From NCBI RefSeq assembly GCF_000827125.1, contig NZ_CP010311.1, positions 1,302,001 through 1,366,000 on the forward strand: a stretch of 64,000 bases of DNA. The letters are read 5' to 3'. Position numbers and translations under genes: made by a program. Numbering within the stretch: position 1 is the first letter of the stretch; every line of letters starts with the position of its first letter. Source of the DNA: Geoalkalibacter subterraneus (GTDB taxonomy: Bacteria > Desulfobacterota > Desulfuromonadia > Desulfuromonadales > Geoalkalibacteraceae). Shown piece by piece: positions 18,402 through 27,715 of the stretch. The notes beneath the pieces were generated by a model. It had not been told where the DNA came from. It made no database searches and saw nothing but the letters and a program-made list of their open reading frames with translations.

Positions 18402-18893
18402 ATGCGAAATTCCAGCACCCGCAGAGGCGTTGAGCGCCGGCGAAAACCCGACATCTGGGTCCGCTCTCTGGAACTCCTGGTTGTCATCGGCTGGTTGCTG
18501 ATGCTGGCCGCAGTTCTGGTTTTGTCAAAAGCCAAGCCGCAGGTCGAAACATTTTTCGACCGCTATTACGATATTCCTCTGCGCACCAGTTGGGATGTTG
18601 AACTGCTCGGTTACCTGCAGGGGATGATGTATCTCGGGCTTTTTCTGGGGGTTGCCGGGATGCTGGTCAACTGGCGCCGCGGCAGGCGGGCGGAAGATGA
18701 AATAAGAGTCTCTTTTGTGCTGCTGGTCATTCTGTCGGCGATCGGTCTTCTTCTGCCTCACCTGCAATCCTTTGAGGAGTCACATCCCCAGGGTGTGCTC
18801 CAGCAGAATTTTCAGGCCGATGGCAAAAAGCACCACGCCCCCGAAAATTTCCACCCGCGGCCCCCACAGGCCGCTGATGCGCCTCCCAAGTAG
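18402..18893 (+). CDS. Small membrane protein of unknown function
   Basis: 163 residues with three predicted membrane helices (about 24-44, 68-88 and 103-121), a basic N terminus and a hydrophilic tail. Start ATG 18402 is 14 bp after the GGDEF-EAL gene, so the two are probably co-transcribed. The last 38 codons lie antisense to the end of mntP, a 114-bp convergent overlap, and that tail is rich in His and Pro without recognisable structure. The true gene may once have ended near 18775. No family recognised. Confidence 0.65.
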   Translation: MRNSSTRRGVERRRKPDIWVRSLELLVVIGWLLMLAAVLVLSKAKPQVETFFDRYYDIPLRTSWDVELLGYLQGMMYLGLFLGVAGMLVNWRRGRRAEDEIRVSFVLLVILSAIGLLLPHLQSFEESHPQGVLQQNFQADGKKHHAPENFHPRPPQAADAPPK

Positions 18894-19346
18894 CATGCCC
18901 GCCAGAGTGAACACCCCCGCCACTACGGCGATGATCAGCGCCGGAAACCAGATCGTGACACCCAGCATCCCCAGCGACAGCCCCACCGCCAGCGCGTCGA
19001 TGCTGGTGGCGATGGAGAGCATGATCAGGGTCAGACCGCGTGTCGGATCGCGTGGGTCACGCAGCGCCTGCTCTTCCCTGAAGGCTTCGTAGATCATCTT
19101 GCCGCCGATAAAGGCGAGAAGAATAAAGGCAATCCAGTGATCGTAGGCGGCAATCCAGCGTTGCACGCTCAATCCGGCCAGCCAGCCGATGATCGGCATC
19201 ATCCCCTGGAACAACCCGAAGTGAAAACTCAGGCGAAACAGGTGCCCGCCGGTAAGCCGCTTCAGGGTCAGGCCCGCACCCAGCGCCACGGCGAAGGCAT
19301 CCATGGCCAGGGCCGCGGCCAGCCCGAAGAGGGTCAGAAAGTCCAT
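18780..19346 (-). CDS. mntP: Manganese efflux pump MntP
   Basis: 188-residue inner-membrane exporter that protects the cell from excess Mn(II). Six membrane helices; the two symmetric aspartate motifs AAALAMDAFAVALG (Asp16) and SIATSIDALAVGLS (about Asp120) are diagnostic. I see no yybP-ykoY-type Mn riboswitch in the short space upstream, which instead holds the ablB terminator. Its relevance here may be Mn(IV) reduction by the host, but that is inference. Confidence 0.93.
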   Translation of the reverse strand: MDFLTLFGLAAALAMDAFAVALGAGLTLKRLTGGHLFRLSFHFGLFQGMMPIIGWLAGLSVQRWIAAYDHWIAFILLAFIGGKMIYEAFREEQALRDPRDPTRGLTLIMLSIATSIDALAVGLSLGMLGVTIWFPALIIAVVAGVFTLAGMLLGRRISGLWGPRVEIFGGVVLFAIGLKILLEHTLGM

Positions 19347-19361
19347 TCAATTATCCCACGC

Positions 19362-19400
19362 AAAAAAGAATCCCGCGAAACGTCGGTTCCGCGGGATTCT
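19362..19400 (-). terminator. Intrinsic terminator after ablB
   Basis: On the minus strand AGAATCCCGCG and CGCGGGATTCT (plus 19367-19377 and 19390-19400) form an 11-bp stem followed by six T. It separates ablAB from mntP. Confidence 0.88.
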
Positions 19401-19450
19401 GTCCTGCATTGCCTGCCCTGTCAAGGGGCAGGGCGCTTATGGTTCTCCGA

Positions 19451-20284
19451 TCAAAGTGCCTTGTGCCAGATATTCATGCTTTCAAGTTCGCCCGAGATAT
19501 CGGTGTTGTGCGTCAGCGTGCCGCTGTAGCTGTAACCGTGCTTGGCAAAGGTGATGTTCATGCCGAAGCTGTAGGCGCGCGCAATGGTGTAGGCAGTATG
19601 GTACTCCTGGCGCCGCAACTCGTCTTCCATCTCCGCCAGCAGCACCTGGGCCAGACCGGCGCCGCGATAATCGGGCAGGGTGGCAAAATCGGTCATCTCC
19701 GCATTGCGCTCATCCGGGTAGGTTTCGGCGGAAGAGATTGCCGCCAGCTTATCGCCCTCCCAGGTTCCCCAGTACAGGATGTTGTCATCCATGGTCTCCC
19801 GCAGGTAGTCGGGATCATGGATGGGGAAGGGGTAGCTTGCAAAGACCTCACGGTAAACCTCGGCCATGGCTTCGGCGTCAGCATGTTCGAGTCGACGCAG
19901 CTCAAATCCAGGTTTAAGCTCGGGGCAGGCAGGCTGCCCGGCTTTGGATTGTGCAGTCTCGATGATTTCGCGCACCGTTTGCGGCTTTTTCTCTTTCCTG
20001 CGTTTGTCGCAGAAGTATTTTCCTAAAAAAGCGGCATCTTTGGATCCGTTGAAAAACTGCGGAATCCGTGCTTCGACCTGGTAGCCTGCCTCAGTGAAAA
20101 CCGGTCGGGCTTCATCGGGGACCTTGGCGAATATTTTGGTGTAGCCATTGCTCTGTGCAAGGCTGTCAAGTTTGCCCACCAGTTCGACACTGTCGCGCGG
20201 ATCGAGCTTCATCAGGTAAACGCGATTGTTGTTCTTGCCGTGCTGTATCTGGGAGCGTCCCAGACGCTCGATAATATCACTCAT
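19451..20284 (-). CDS. ablB: Beta-lysine N6-acetyltransferase
   Basis: 277-residue GNAT-type enzyme that acetylates beta-lysine to N-epsilon-acetyl-beta-lysine, a compatible solute used by methanogens and some salt-tolerant bacteria. The acetyl-CoA-binding region is in the C-terminal half ([16 protein letters not shown], about 205-220). The start overlaps the end of ablA by 8 bp, which means translational coupling and supports the pathway assignment. Confidence 0.93.
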   Translation of the reverse strand: MSDIIERLGRSQIQHGKNNNRVYLMKLDPRDSVELVGKLDSLAQSNGYTKIFAKVPDEARPVFTEAGYQVEARIPQFFNGSKDAAFLGKYFCDKRRKEKKPQTVREIIETAQSKAGQPACPELKPGFELRRLEHADAEAMAEVYREVFASYPFPIHDPDYLRETMDDNILYWGTWEGDKLAAISSAETYPDERNAEMTDFATLPDYRGAGLAQVLLAEMEDELRRQEYHTAYTIARAYSFGMNITFAKHGYSYSGTLTHNTDISGELESMNIWHKAL

Positions 20285-21590
20285 GGTTTCTCCTGTCGAT
20301 ACGGGCGTTGTTCTCGGGAGTCAGAGAGATGGTTTCATCATGATCCGACAGCAGCATCTCGATGCCGGTCGCCCGGTATTCCTCGGCATCGTCGAGCTTG
20401 AGGTGAAGCCGGCAGTCGTCGCACTTGCGATCGCAGAAAGTGGCTTCATAGCTGTCGGGCTCCTGGTACGTGGTGATGACGCCTTCGTAGTTGCGCAGCA
20501 CCACTTTGTTGGTTGAAAGAGAGATCAGGTAATTGGGGTTCAGGGGAATCTTCCCCCCGCCGCCCGGCGCGTCAATGACATAGGTCGGTACGGCGAAGCC
20601 GCTGGTGTGGCCGATAAGGCTTTCCATGATTTCGATTCCCTTACCCACCGGGGTGCGGAAGTGGGTGAGTCCTTCCGACAGGTCGCACTGATAGAGGTAG
20701 TAGGGACGCACGCGGTTATGCACCAGCTTGTGCACTAGAGACTTGATCACGCGGGGGCAGTCATTGACGCCGGCCAGCAGCACGGTCTGATTGCCCAGCG
20801 GGATGCCCCCATCAGCCAGCTTGCGGATTGCCTGCTTGCTCGATGTGGTGATCTCGCGCGGGTGGTTGAAGTGGGTGTTGAGCCACAGCGGCTGATGCTT
20901 CTTGAGGATCTCGACCAGTTCGTCGGTGATCCGGTAGGGCAGCACCACCGGCATGCGGGAGCCGATGCGAATGATCTGGACATGCTCGATCTTGCGGACC
21001 TCGGTCAGAATCCAGTCGAGGTAATCGTCGTTGAGCATCAGCGGGTCGCCGCCGGAGAGCAGGACATCGCGCACTTCGGGATGATTGCGGATATAGTCCA
21101 GCCCCTGTTGCAGTTCCTCCCGCCCGGGAATGGAGTCCTGATCGCCCACCTTGCGCTTGCGGGTGCAGTGACGGCAGTACATGCTGCACACGTTGCTGAT
21201 GTGAAACAGCACCCGGTCAGGGTAGCGATGGGTGATCCCCGGCGCCGGGCTGTCGGTGTCCTCCGCCAGCGGGTCGGCCATGTCGCAGCCGCCGATATCC
21301 AGTTCGGCAGGGGAAGGAAAGGCCTGTTTGAAAACAGGGCAGTTATGGTAATCCTCCGCGTCGATCAGCGACATATAGTAGGGGGTGACCGAAAGCGGGA
21401 ACTTGCTCAGAGTCTCTTCCAGTTTACTGCGCTCCTCGGCGGGAAATTTGATGTCGAGCAGATTTTCAAACGTATCGATGGATTCCACCGAATGGCGCAG
21501 TTGCCAGTGCCAGTCTTTCCAGTTGGAAATTTCAGAGTTTTCATTGATTTTGCGAGCGATGTTTTGCTGAGTCTGATCGTAAATTGCCAT
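20277..21590 (-). CDS. ablA: Lysine 2,3-aminomutase
   Basis: 437-residue radical SAM, PLP-dependent enzyme converting L-alpha-lysine to L-beta-lysine, the first step of the acetyl-beta-lysine osmolyte pathway. The cluster motif CSMYCRHC (about 136-143), the SAM-binding GGDP, and the PLP lysine in [13 protein letters not shown] (about 350) are present. Cysteines near the C terminus (CDRKCDDC) match the zinc site of this family. The start has AGGAG at a good distance. A clear sigma-70 promoter lies upstream. Confidence 0.95.
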   Translation of the reverse strand: MAIYDQTQQNIARKINENSEISNWKDWHWQLRHSVESIDTFENLLDIKFPAEERSKLEETLSKFPLSVTPYYMSLIDAEDYHNCPVFKQAFPSPAELDIGGCDMADPLAEDTDSPAPGITHRYPDRVLFHISNVCSMYCRHCTRKRKVGDQDSIPGREELQQGLDYIRNHPEVRDVLLSGGDPLMLNDDYLDWILTEVRKIEHVQIIRIGSRMPVVLPYRITDELVEILKKHQPLWLNTHFNHPREITTSSKQAIRKLADGGIPLGNQTVLLAGVNDCPRVIKSLVHKLVHNRVRPYYLYQCDLSEGLTHFRTPVGKGIEIMESLIGHTSGFAVPTYVIDAPGGGGKIPLNPNYLISLSTNKVVLRNYEGVITTYQEPDSYEATFCDRKCDDCRLHLKLDDAEEYRATGIEMLLSDHDETISLTPENNARIDRRNHE

Positions 21591-21651
21591 GAAGAAATAG
21601 GCTCCTTGTATGATTGAAGAACAGAGAAGTTTTCCGTAAAAACGACATAGT

Positions 21652-21680
21652 ATTTTAGTATGGACGAGATGTTATGTCAA
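21652..21680 (-). promoter_or_regulatory. Sigma-70 promoter for ablAB
   Basis: On the minus strand TTGACA (21675-21680) and TAAAAT (21652-21657) are 17 bp apart. An imperfect palindrome, CATA(g)TA-TTT-TA(g)TATG (21646-21662), overlaps the -10 box and could be an operator for osmotic control. Confidence 0.7.
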
Positions 21681-21886
21681 ATTTGCCCGAAAACCTTTGT
21701 TATGATTGCCTTGATTCAGGACGGCATGACATGTTGATTCAGACGATGGGCGGATGCTGGAAAACTATAAGCTCATGCAATTGAGATCAAAGCATTATGC
21801 AGGGGTAGATTGTGAGGGATTGGCGTCGCTGAAAAAAATGACGGGAAGAGGGGAGAAGGTATTCTTCTGAAGGAGATGGTAAGGGT
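21681..21886. other. Intergenic region without a visible gene
   Basis: Between the ablA promoter and the hairpin after the cyclophilin gene I see no ORF with a ribosome site, no tRNA and no clear repeat. Confidence 0.4.
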
Positions 21887-21916
21887 GAACCGGCGCATAT
21901 CGGATTGCGCCGGTTC
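21887..21916 (-). terminator. Hairpin after the cyclophilin gene (no T-run)
   Basis: GAACCGGCGCA (21887-21897) pairs with TGCGCCGGTTC (21906-21916), a perfect 11-bp stem, 15 bp after the stop of the minus-strand cyclophilin gene. There is no U-tract, so termination would be imperfect. Confidence 0.5.
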
Positions 21917-21930
21917 ACTGCAAGGCAGCC

Positions 21931-22443
21931 TTATTCGACGACTGAAACCTGTTCCATGACTACGGCTGTTTTCGGGACGTCCTGATGGAAACCGACGGTC
22001 GTGGTCGCCGTGTTCCGGATGGCATCCACCGTTTTCATGCCGTCGACCACGCGGCCGAAAACCGCATATCCGTAGCCATTGGCCGTTTTGTCGCGGTGGT
22101 TGAGGAAATCGTTGTCTGCGACATTGATGAAGAACTGGGAGGTTGCGCTGTCGACCACCTGGGTGCGGGCCATGGCGATGGTGCCGCGCTGGTTGGTCAG
22201 ACCGTTGTCCGCCTCGTTTTTGATGGACTTTCCGCTTTTTTTCTCTTTCATGTCCGGCGTCATGCCTCCGCCCTGAATCATGAAGCCGTCGATGACGCGG
22301 TGGAAAATGGTACCGTCATAAAAGCCGCTGCGCACGTACTCGAGAAAGTTCTCGACCGTGATCGGTGCTTTTTCGGCATCGAGTTCAAGGGTGATGTCGC
22401 CGAGATTGGTTTTGATCAGAACCGTCGGGTTTTTCTTGTCCAT
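21931..22443 (-). CDS. ppiB: Peptidyl-prolyl cis-trans isomerase (cyclophilin type)
   Basis: 170-residue cytosolic cyclophilin catalysing proline isomerisation during folding. Family signatures include [13 protein letters not shown] (active-site Arg, about 48-60), the [17 protein letters not shown] stretch (about 92-108) and the late VFGRVVDGM. No signal peptide, so it is the PpiB rather than the PpiA type. It begins just downstream of the cold-shock gene terminator. Confidence 0.92.
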   Translation of the reverse strand: MDKKNPTVLIKTNLGDITLELDAEKAPITVENFLEYVRSGFYDGTIFHRVIDGFMIQGGGMTPDMKEKKSGKSIKNEADNGLTNQRGTIAMARTQVVDSATSQFFINVADNDFLNHRDKTANGYGYAVFGRVVDGMKTVDAIRNTATTTVGFHQDVPKTAVVMEQVSVVE

Positions 22444-22467
22444 GGGGGAGTCTCTCCAGGGGGTTAA

Positions 22468-22499
22468 TAAAAAAGCTCCACGGCGGTACCGTGGAGCTT
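22468..22499 (-). terminator. Intrinsic terminator after the cold-shock gene
   Basis: On the minus strand AAGCTCCACGG pairs with CCGTGGAGCTT (plus 22473-22483 and 22489-22499) and is followed by a T-run (22468-22474). It separates the cold-shock gene from ppiB. Confidence 0.87.
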
Positions 22500-22521
22500 A
22501 GGGAACGGGGTTACTTGAGTT

Positions 22522-22722
22522 TTAGAGTTTAACGACGTTGCTGGCCTGCGGGCCTTTCTGTCCTTCGGTTACCTCGAACTCGACCCGATCACCCTCCAGC
22601 AGGGATTTGAAACCCTCGCCCTGGATAGCGGAGAAGTGAACGAAAACATCCGGACCGTTCTCCTGCTCGATGAAACCAAAACCCTTTGCGTCGTTAAACC
22701 ATTTTACTGTCCCTTCAGCCAT
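22522..22722 (-). CDS. Cold-shock domain protein
   Basis: 66-residue single-stranded nucleic-acid-binding protein of the CspA family, an RNA chaperone. RNP1 (KGFGFI) and RNP2 (VFVHF) are intact, starting [10 protein letters not shown]. The ATG at 22722 has AAGGAG upstream; a longer in-frame reading to 22866 is not supported. Which paralogue (cspA, cspC, etc.) cannot be said. Confidence 0.95.
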   Translation of the reverse strand: MAEGTVKWFNDAKGFGFIEQENGPDVFVHFSAIQGEGFKSLLEGDRVEFEVTEGQKGPQASNVVKL

Positions 22723-22793
22723 CTTTTGCTCCTTGCATTCCGGGGAGTCTCCTCCCCCGTTTTTCCTGGTGCAGTCTCCTTTGCCTTCGGCAT

Positions 22794-22827
22794 AAAAAAA
22801 CCGCGCAGTCGCATGGACTGTGCGGTT
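22794..22827 (-). terminator. Intrinsic terminator after the PKD lipoprotein gene
   Basis: On the minus strand AACCGC-A-CAGTC pairs with GACTG-C-GCGGTT (plus 22799-22810 and 22815-22827, one internal mismatch) and runs into seven T (22794-22800). It lies about 130 bp after the stop at 22957 and about 70 bp before the cold-shock gene. Confidence 0.8.
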
Positions 22828-22956
22828 CATTAGCTTTGCCGAAAAAACAAAGTGAGTGCTGCACAACCTTGCCAGACGCAGACCTTTATAAAACAGGTGC
22901 GCCGTGAAGGCAAGGGGTTATTGAAGAAAAGAAATCATTTTTTGTCCATTTCTGAT

Positions 22957-25900
22957 TCAGTCCGTATCCTTTATTGTGAGCTTCAGTGTCGATGTGGCGC
23001 TGAGTCCGTTAGGGTCAGTGGCAATCAGAGTGACCTGTATCGTGCGGTCCGAGGTCATATCGGGCAGGGTGCCGGTGATACGCCCCGTATTGGCATTCAC
23101 CGCGAGGCCCGCTGGCAGATTGATCGCTTCGAAGGTGAGCGGCTGTGCATTGGGCTCAAGAAAGCCCGCTGCGCCGTCGATATCAACACCTGTGCCTTCA
23201 TTTTGTGACAGGGGCGGCAACGGGCGGGCAAGGGGGGCCACGTTGCCATCCGGGCCGGTTTTGATCAGCAGTATATCCTGCAGCCCCTGGCCGATGGATG
23301 CTGTGTTGCCGCCGATCAGGTAGCCACCGTCCATGGCTTGTGTGATTGACCAGGATTGATCGCTTGCCGTTCCGCCATAAGTATGTTGCCAGATTTGATT
23401 ACCTTCCCCGTCTGTTCTGATCAGCAGGATGTCCGGATTAAGGGCGCTGTGCCCATAGGAAAGGGTCGTGCCGATCAGGGCAAAACCCCCGTCGTCGCAG
23501 AGTGCAACCGCATGCGTTTCGTCGTGCGCTGTTCCGCCAAGGGCGATTTCCTTCTCGACGCGCAGTTCCCCGGATGCGTCGTTTGAAATAATGACAAAAT
23601 AGAAATCACCATTGCTGTCCTGGTGGGATTCGGTATAGCCGACGGCAATATAACGATTGCTGTTGCCGATGCGACGCAGATCGTAGAATTCATCATAGAG
23701 TCCCGGCTCACCCAGCGTCAGGCTGGAAAGCTGGTTTCCGTCAGCGTCGATTTCTACAATGTATGCGTCCCCTCGGGCTTTGTCCGCGTAGGAATCGGTG
23801 AAGCCGGCGACCAGGAATCCGCTGCCGTCGGGTTTCTCGGCAATGCCCCAGGCATCTTCTACCAACTCGCCGCCGTAACTTCTCTCCCAGGCAACTTCCC
23901 CTCCTGCTGTCTGCTTGATCACATACATGTTGGCGTCATTGACGCCTTGGGGCGCCAGATCGGGAGACTGGGTATAACCGGCCAGGATCAAGCCGCCGTC
24001 CGCTGTCGGAAGAACGACCTGGGCCTGATCCAGATCGGTGCTGCCGTAGGTTTTTTGATTAAGCTGAACTCCCCGGCTCGTGGTTTCAACCAGGTAGGCA
24101 TCGCCTGCGCCGGATGAATCCCCGGTTTCCTCTCCAAAGGAGTTGCTGAAGCCGGCCAGGTAGAACCCCCCGTCAGGCTTCGCGGCGAGACTCCAGAGCT
24201 CCTCTGCTCCCGCTCCGCCGTAAACTTCTCGCCAGATCTCATTCCCTGCCGAGTCCGTAGCGATCAGCACCATGTCGTAATCGCCCTGTTCAGCGATACT
24301 CGGTGAATTGGATTCGCCGCCGATGATATAACCTGAGCCATCCTCAAGTTCATGCACCGGGCCGCCGAAATCTACCCCCGCACCGCCGTAGGTGCGCATG
24401 AAGGTGTTCACCGCCGTGATTTCCACGATGAACTCATCGCTTGAAAAAAATTCGTCATCGACGGTGAGTCCGATGCGGTAGCTGCCGGGGACATCCGGTG
24501 TGAAGCTGACTATCTGCCCTTGTGGAGAGGAGAGTTCCGCCATACTTGCCGCCGGGGGATCAAAAGTCCAGGAATAGGTCAATGTGTTGCCTTGCGGAGC
24601 ATGACTGTCGCCTGCGTTCAAGGTAACTTCGGCACCGAGTCCGACGCTGCGATCCGGGCCCGCATCGGCCACGGGGCGCGAAATGGCGGTGATGATCACG
24701 GTATCCGGGTCGCTGTCGAGGGTACCGTCATTGACAGTCAGTGCCACGTCATAGCGACCGTCCCGGTCCGGGGTAAAGGATGCCTCGGGGGATGACGGGG
24801 ACTGGATAATGTCCGCATCTTCAAGCAGGCTGTCGGCTGGTCGGTTGGTAAAGCTCCAGTGGAAAGTCAGCGGGTCGCTGTCCGGGTCGAAGCTGTCCGA
24901 TCCGTTGAGATAGACGGTCTCGCCCGTGTCGGCCACGGTGTTGTCTCCTGCATCGGCTACAGGCTGCTGGTCCGGCGCCGGAACGACTTCGACTATCGCC
25001 TGAGCGGTGTGGCTGTCGAGTCCGTCATCGACCGTCAGGATCAGGGTGTAGAGCCCTGTCTGCAAGGGGGTGAAGCGAGTGGTCTTTTGGTCGGCACCCT
25101 CAAGGGAGAGAACGGTTCCCTCTGCGTCGCGCACCTGCCAGCTGTAAACGATCGGCTGAGGTCCCGTGTCGGGATCACTGCTGGCGCTGCCGTCAAGCGT
25201 GACGTGGCTGCCGAGGTAGGTTTGGCGGTTGGCGCCGGCATCTGCGACGGGTGGCGCATTGACCTGAATCTCAACCGTATCCGGTTCGCTGTTGAGTTGA
25301 CCGTTGTTGACAATCAGTTGTGCCAAATAGATGCCAGCGAGGTCGGGGGTAAAATGTGGTGTCGCAGCGTTATTATTAGATAACACCGTCCCGGTGGATG
25401 GGGTCGAAAGCAGGGACCAGGAAAAAAAGAGGTCCTCTTCGTTCTCGGTGCGGCTGCCCCGGCCGTCCAGCAGGACTTCATCTCCGATTGAAACCAGTTG
25501 ATCCTCCCCGGCGTCGGCCACCGGACGGATCAGGTTGTTATCCTGTTCCGTCGCAGTGACGGTCGCCAGGCTGGCCGTACTTTCAATCCGGCCATCACTG
25601 ACGATTAATTCTATGCGGTATTCTCCCTCCGTATCCGGTGTCAGATAGGTTGCGGATGAGGTGCTGTTGGTCAGGGCGCTTTGGCTTCCCGCAGGCTTGT
25701 GCAGCAGTTGCCAGCGGTAGCTGAGGCTGTCGCCGTCGGGGTCCGTACTTTGAGAGCCGTCGAGATAGGTGCGCACCCCAACTGAGGTCTCGACCTCTTC
25801 GGGCGTTATTATGGCCTCTGGTGGTGTGTTTGCCCCGGGCGGGGATGCTGTAACGGTCAAAGTCTGAAGGGGGCTTGTCAGTTCACCGTCGCTAACCTGC

Positions 25901-26802
25901 AGCGCAACGGTATATTCGCCCTGCAGGTCCGCTGTGAGGTAGACCCTGTCATCGGACGACCCTGACAGCACCGCTGAGCTTCCCGGAGGTTTTTCGGTCA
26001 ATTCCCAGGTAAAGGAGAGCAGGTCATTGTCGGGGTCGCTGCTGGACCTGCCGTCAAAAAGCAGCGCCTCGCCAATTATGGAGCGCGTGCTTTCTGTAAT
26101 GATTGAGGCGGAAGGCGGGCGATTATCCGGAAGACCTTCAGCGAAAACTGTTATTTGTCTGGTGTCGGAATTTTGGCTGGAAGAGACCGTCAGGCTGATG
26201 ACATGCTCTCCCGGCAGAGCCGTTGTCAGAATCGTTTCAGGTTCATCGAAAGCAGACAGGGAGGCGCCGCCGGGTTCATCGACAATCCTCCATGCGAAAG
26301 ACAGTTCGTCTGGGTCGATGCCTGAAATAGGAATGGCGCTCAGGCGCGTGGACTGGCCGGCGGTGATGGTGGGGGATTGCACCGAGATGCCGCCCTTGAG
26401 GTTTTCGCCCGCTGAAAGGACCAGCGTAGCGGGGCTGCTGTCTGAAAAACCGTCGCTGGCAACCAGAGTGACTGTATAGCTGCCTTCGGTGTCCAGGGTC
26501 AACTGGGTGACGGCGTCTCCGGGATTTGTCAGTTCTGCAGAGCTTCCCTCGGGTTTGCTCGTCAGGTCCCAGGAGAATGTCAGGGGATCCCCGTCCGGGT
26601 CGCTGCTGTTTGCCGCGCTTAGAGTAACTGTTTCGCCTGTCTGAGTGTTGATGAGATCCGCACTGATTCGCGCAATCGGGGCCGTGTTGCCCGGTTGCGG
26701 AATAATAGGGTCTCCGCCGCTGCCACCCCCGCCTCCGCAGGCGGCAAGAAATAAACTCAAAATCAGGGGGATCAAGCTGTGGGGATTGTATTTTTTGTGC
26801 AT
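22957..26802 (-). CDS. Giant PKD-repeat, predicted beta-propeller lipoprotein
   Basis: 1281 residues, probably anchored on the cell surface: the start MHKKYNPHSLIPLILSLFLAAC is a lipoprotein signal with lipobox LAAC, followed by a GGGGGSGG linker. Then come eight PKD/Ig-like domains of about 95 residues (about 30-840; recurring VADAG, SSDPDGDPLTFSW and GSYTVTL motifs). Next are seven repeats of about 50 residues opening with (T/V/S)YGGAG-like motifs (about 845-1190), consistent with a seven-blade propeller, and a C-terminal putative Ig domain with DPNGLSATSTLKL. ATG 26802 is preferred to the upstream start because GGAGGTG precedes it. Adhesion or carbohydrate binding is a family-level guess. 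It has its own terminator. Confidence 0.85.
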   Translation of the reverse strand: MHKKYNPHSLIPLILSLFLAACGGGGGSGGDPIIPQPGNTAPIARISADLINTQTGETVTLSAANSSDPDGDPLTFSWDLTSKPEGSSAELTNPGDAVTQLTLDTEGSYTVTLVASDGFSDSSPATLVLSAGENLKGGISVQSPTITAGQSTRLSAIPISGIDPDELSFAWRIVDEPGGASLSAFDEPETILTTALPGEHVISLTVSSSQNSDTRQITVFAEGLPDNRPPSASIITESTRSIIGEALLFDGRSSSDPDNDLLSFTWELTEKPPGSSAVLSGSSDDRVYLTADLQGEYTVALQVSDGELTSPLQTLTVTASPPGANTPPEAIITPEEVETSVGVRTYLDGSQSTDPDGDSLSYRWQLLHKPAGSQSALTNSTSSATYLTPDTEGEYRIELIVSDGRIESTASLATVTATEQDNNLIRPVADAGEDQLVSIGDEVLLDGRGSRTENEEDLFFSWSLLSTPSTGTVLSNNNAATPHFTPDLAGIYLAQLIVNNGQLNSEPDTVEIQVNAPPVADAGANRQTYLGSHVTLDGSASSDPDTGPQPIVYSWQVRDAEGTVLSLEGADQKTTRFTPLQTGLYTLILTVDDGLDSHTAQAIVEVVPAPDQQPVADAGDNTVADTGETVYLNGSDSFDPDSDPLTFHWSFTNRPADSLLEDADIIQSPSSPEASFTPDRDGRYDVALTVNDGTLDSDPDTVIITAISRPVADAGPDRSVGLGAEVTLNAGDSHAPQGNTLTYSWTFDPPAASMAELSSPQGQIVSFTPDVPGSYRIGLTVDDEFFSSDEFIVEITAVNTFMRTYGGAGVDFGGPVHELEDGSGYIIGGESNSPSIAEQGDYDMVLIATDSAGNEIWREVYGGAGAEELWSLAAKPDGGFYLAGFSNSFGEETGDSSGAGDAYLVETTSRGVQLNQKTYGSTDLDQAQVVLPTADGGLILAGYTQSPDLAPQGVNDANMYVIKQTAGGEVAWERSYGGELVEDAWGIAEKPDGSGFLVAGFTDSYADKARGDAYIVEIDADGNQLSSLTLGEPGLYDEFYDLRRIGNSNRYIAVGYTESHQDSNGDFYFVIISNDASGELRVEKEIALGGTAHDETHAVALCDDGGFALIGTTLSYGHSALNPDILLIRTDGEGNQIWQHTYGGTASDQSWSITQAMDGGYLIGGNTASIGQGLQDILLIKTGPDGNVAPLARPLPPLSQNEGTGVDIDGAAGFLEPNAQPLTFEAINLPAGLAVNANTGRITGTLPDMTSDRTIQVTLIATDPNGLSATSTLKLTIKDTD

Positions 26803-26953
26803 GCGCACCTCCGCGCTCGGTTTTTGCAGAAAATATCGTGAGTCAACCAAAAATTTAACGGTATTTTTCCGGCTTGTTCGATGCACGCCCTGTGCCTCAA
26901 TGTTGAGACGGTCGATAGATTATGTTCTTTTTGATCCATTTGCATCTTTTAGG

Positions 26954-26982
26954 TTGCAAATTCTGAAGCTGCATGTTAAGAG
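26954..26982 (+). promoter_or_regulatory. Possible sigma-70 promoter for tRNA-Pro/tRNA-Arg
   Basis: TTGCAA (26954-26959) and TAAGAG (26977-26982) are 17 bp apart, 15 bp before the mature tRNA-Pro start. Confidence 0.4.
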
Positions 26983-26996
26983 AACATCCCTTACGT

Positions 26997-27073
<77 letters not shown>

Positions 27074-27083
27074 TTTTTTCAAA

Positions 27084-27160
<77 letters not shown>

Positions 27161-27196
27161 TTTGTGCCGTGCCAGGCGGTGATTTGAAGTTTGTGA

Positions 27197-27226
27197 TTGA
27201 CAAACCGCGAAACGCTTGGCTAGTAT
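27197..27226 (+). promoter_or_regulatory. Sigma-70 promoter for tRNA-His
   Basis: TTGACA (27197-27202) and TAGTAT (27221-27226) are 18 bp apart, 23 bp upstream of the tRNA-His gene. Confidence 0.65.
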
Positions 27227-27249
27227 CTGTTTTCGTTTTCACTATCATG

Positions 27250-27325
27250 GTGGGTGTAGCTCAGTTGGTAGAGCACTGGATTGTGGCTCCAGTTGTCGTG
27301 GGTTCAAATCCCATCACTCACCCCA
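27250..27325 (+). tRNA. tRNA-His (anticodon GTG)
   Basis: Acceptor GTGGGTG/CACTCAC, anticodon stem CTGGA/TCCAG around loop TTGTGGC, T-loop TTCAAAT and encoded CCA. The extra G at 27249 pairs with the discriminator C at 27322, the G-1:C73 identity element of histidine tRNA. Confidence 0.95.
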
Positions 27326-27337
27326 AGTAATAAGATG

Positions 27338-27370
27338 GGCCCGCTTCGGGTTAACGGGGCGGGCCTTTTT
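27338..27370 (+). terminator. Intrinsic terminator after tRNA-His
   Basis: GGCCCGC (27338-27344) pairs with GCGGGCC (27359-27365), followed by five T. Confidence 0.8.
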
Positions 27371-27510
27371 CATGATGCGGCGCGAATCACGATTCGATCG
27401 CGACCCGACCCAGGCATCAGCATGGCGGAAGAGGCTGTTTGCTGATTGGGTCTTTTCCTCCAGGGTTCCTTTGTTCTTGCCAACCCTTTTGAAAAAATCC
27501 TTCGTTCTGC

Positions 27511-27593
27511 GCGAGAGTGGCGGAATTGGCAGACGCACTGGATTTAGGATCCAGCGGGCAACCGTGGGGGTTCGACTCCCCCCTCTCGCACCA
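27511..27593 (+). tRNA. tRNA-Leu (anticodon TAG)
   Basis: 83-nt class II tRNA with acceptor GCGAGAG/CTCTCGC, anticodon stem CTGGA/TCCAG around loop TTTAGGA, a long variable arm, T-loop TTCGACT and encoded CCA. Confidence 0.95.
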
Positions 27594-27715
27594 ATTTCTT
27601 TTCGGACTTGTGATCCGCCTTCCGCGCCGGTTCAGGAATGTCAATCCGGTTGGACTCCCCGGCAGATGCCGCGGGGGGCTTTTCGTTTATTAAATAATTC
27701 AGCGAGGTCAACGGC

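Noticed and set aside
19347-19450. A manganese riboswitch before mntP
   Set aside because: The space holds a simple terminator for ablB; no yybP-ykoY core is seen.
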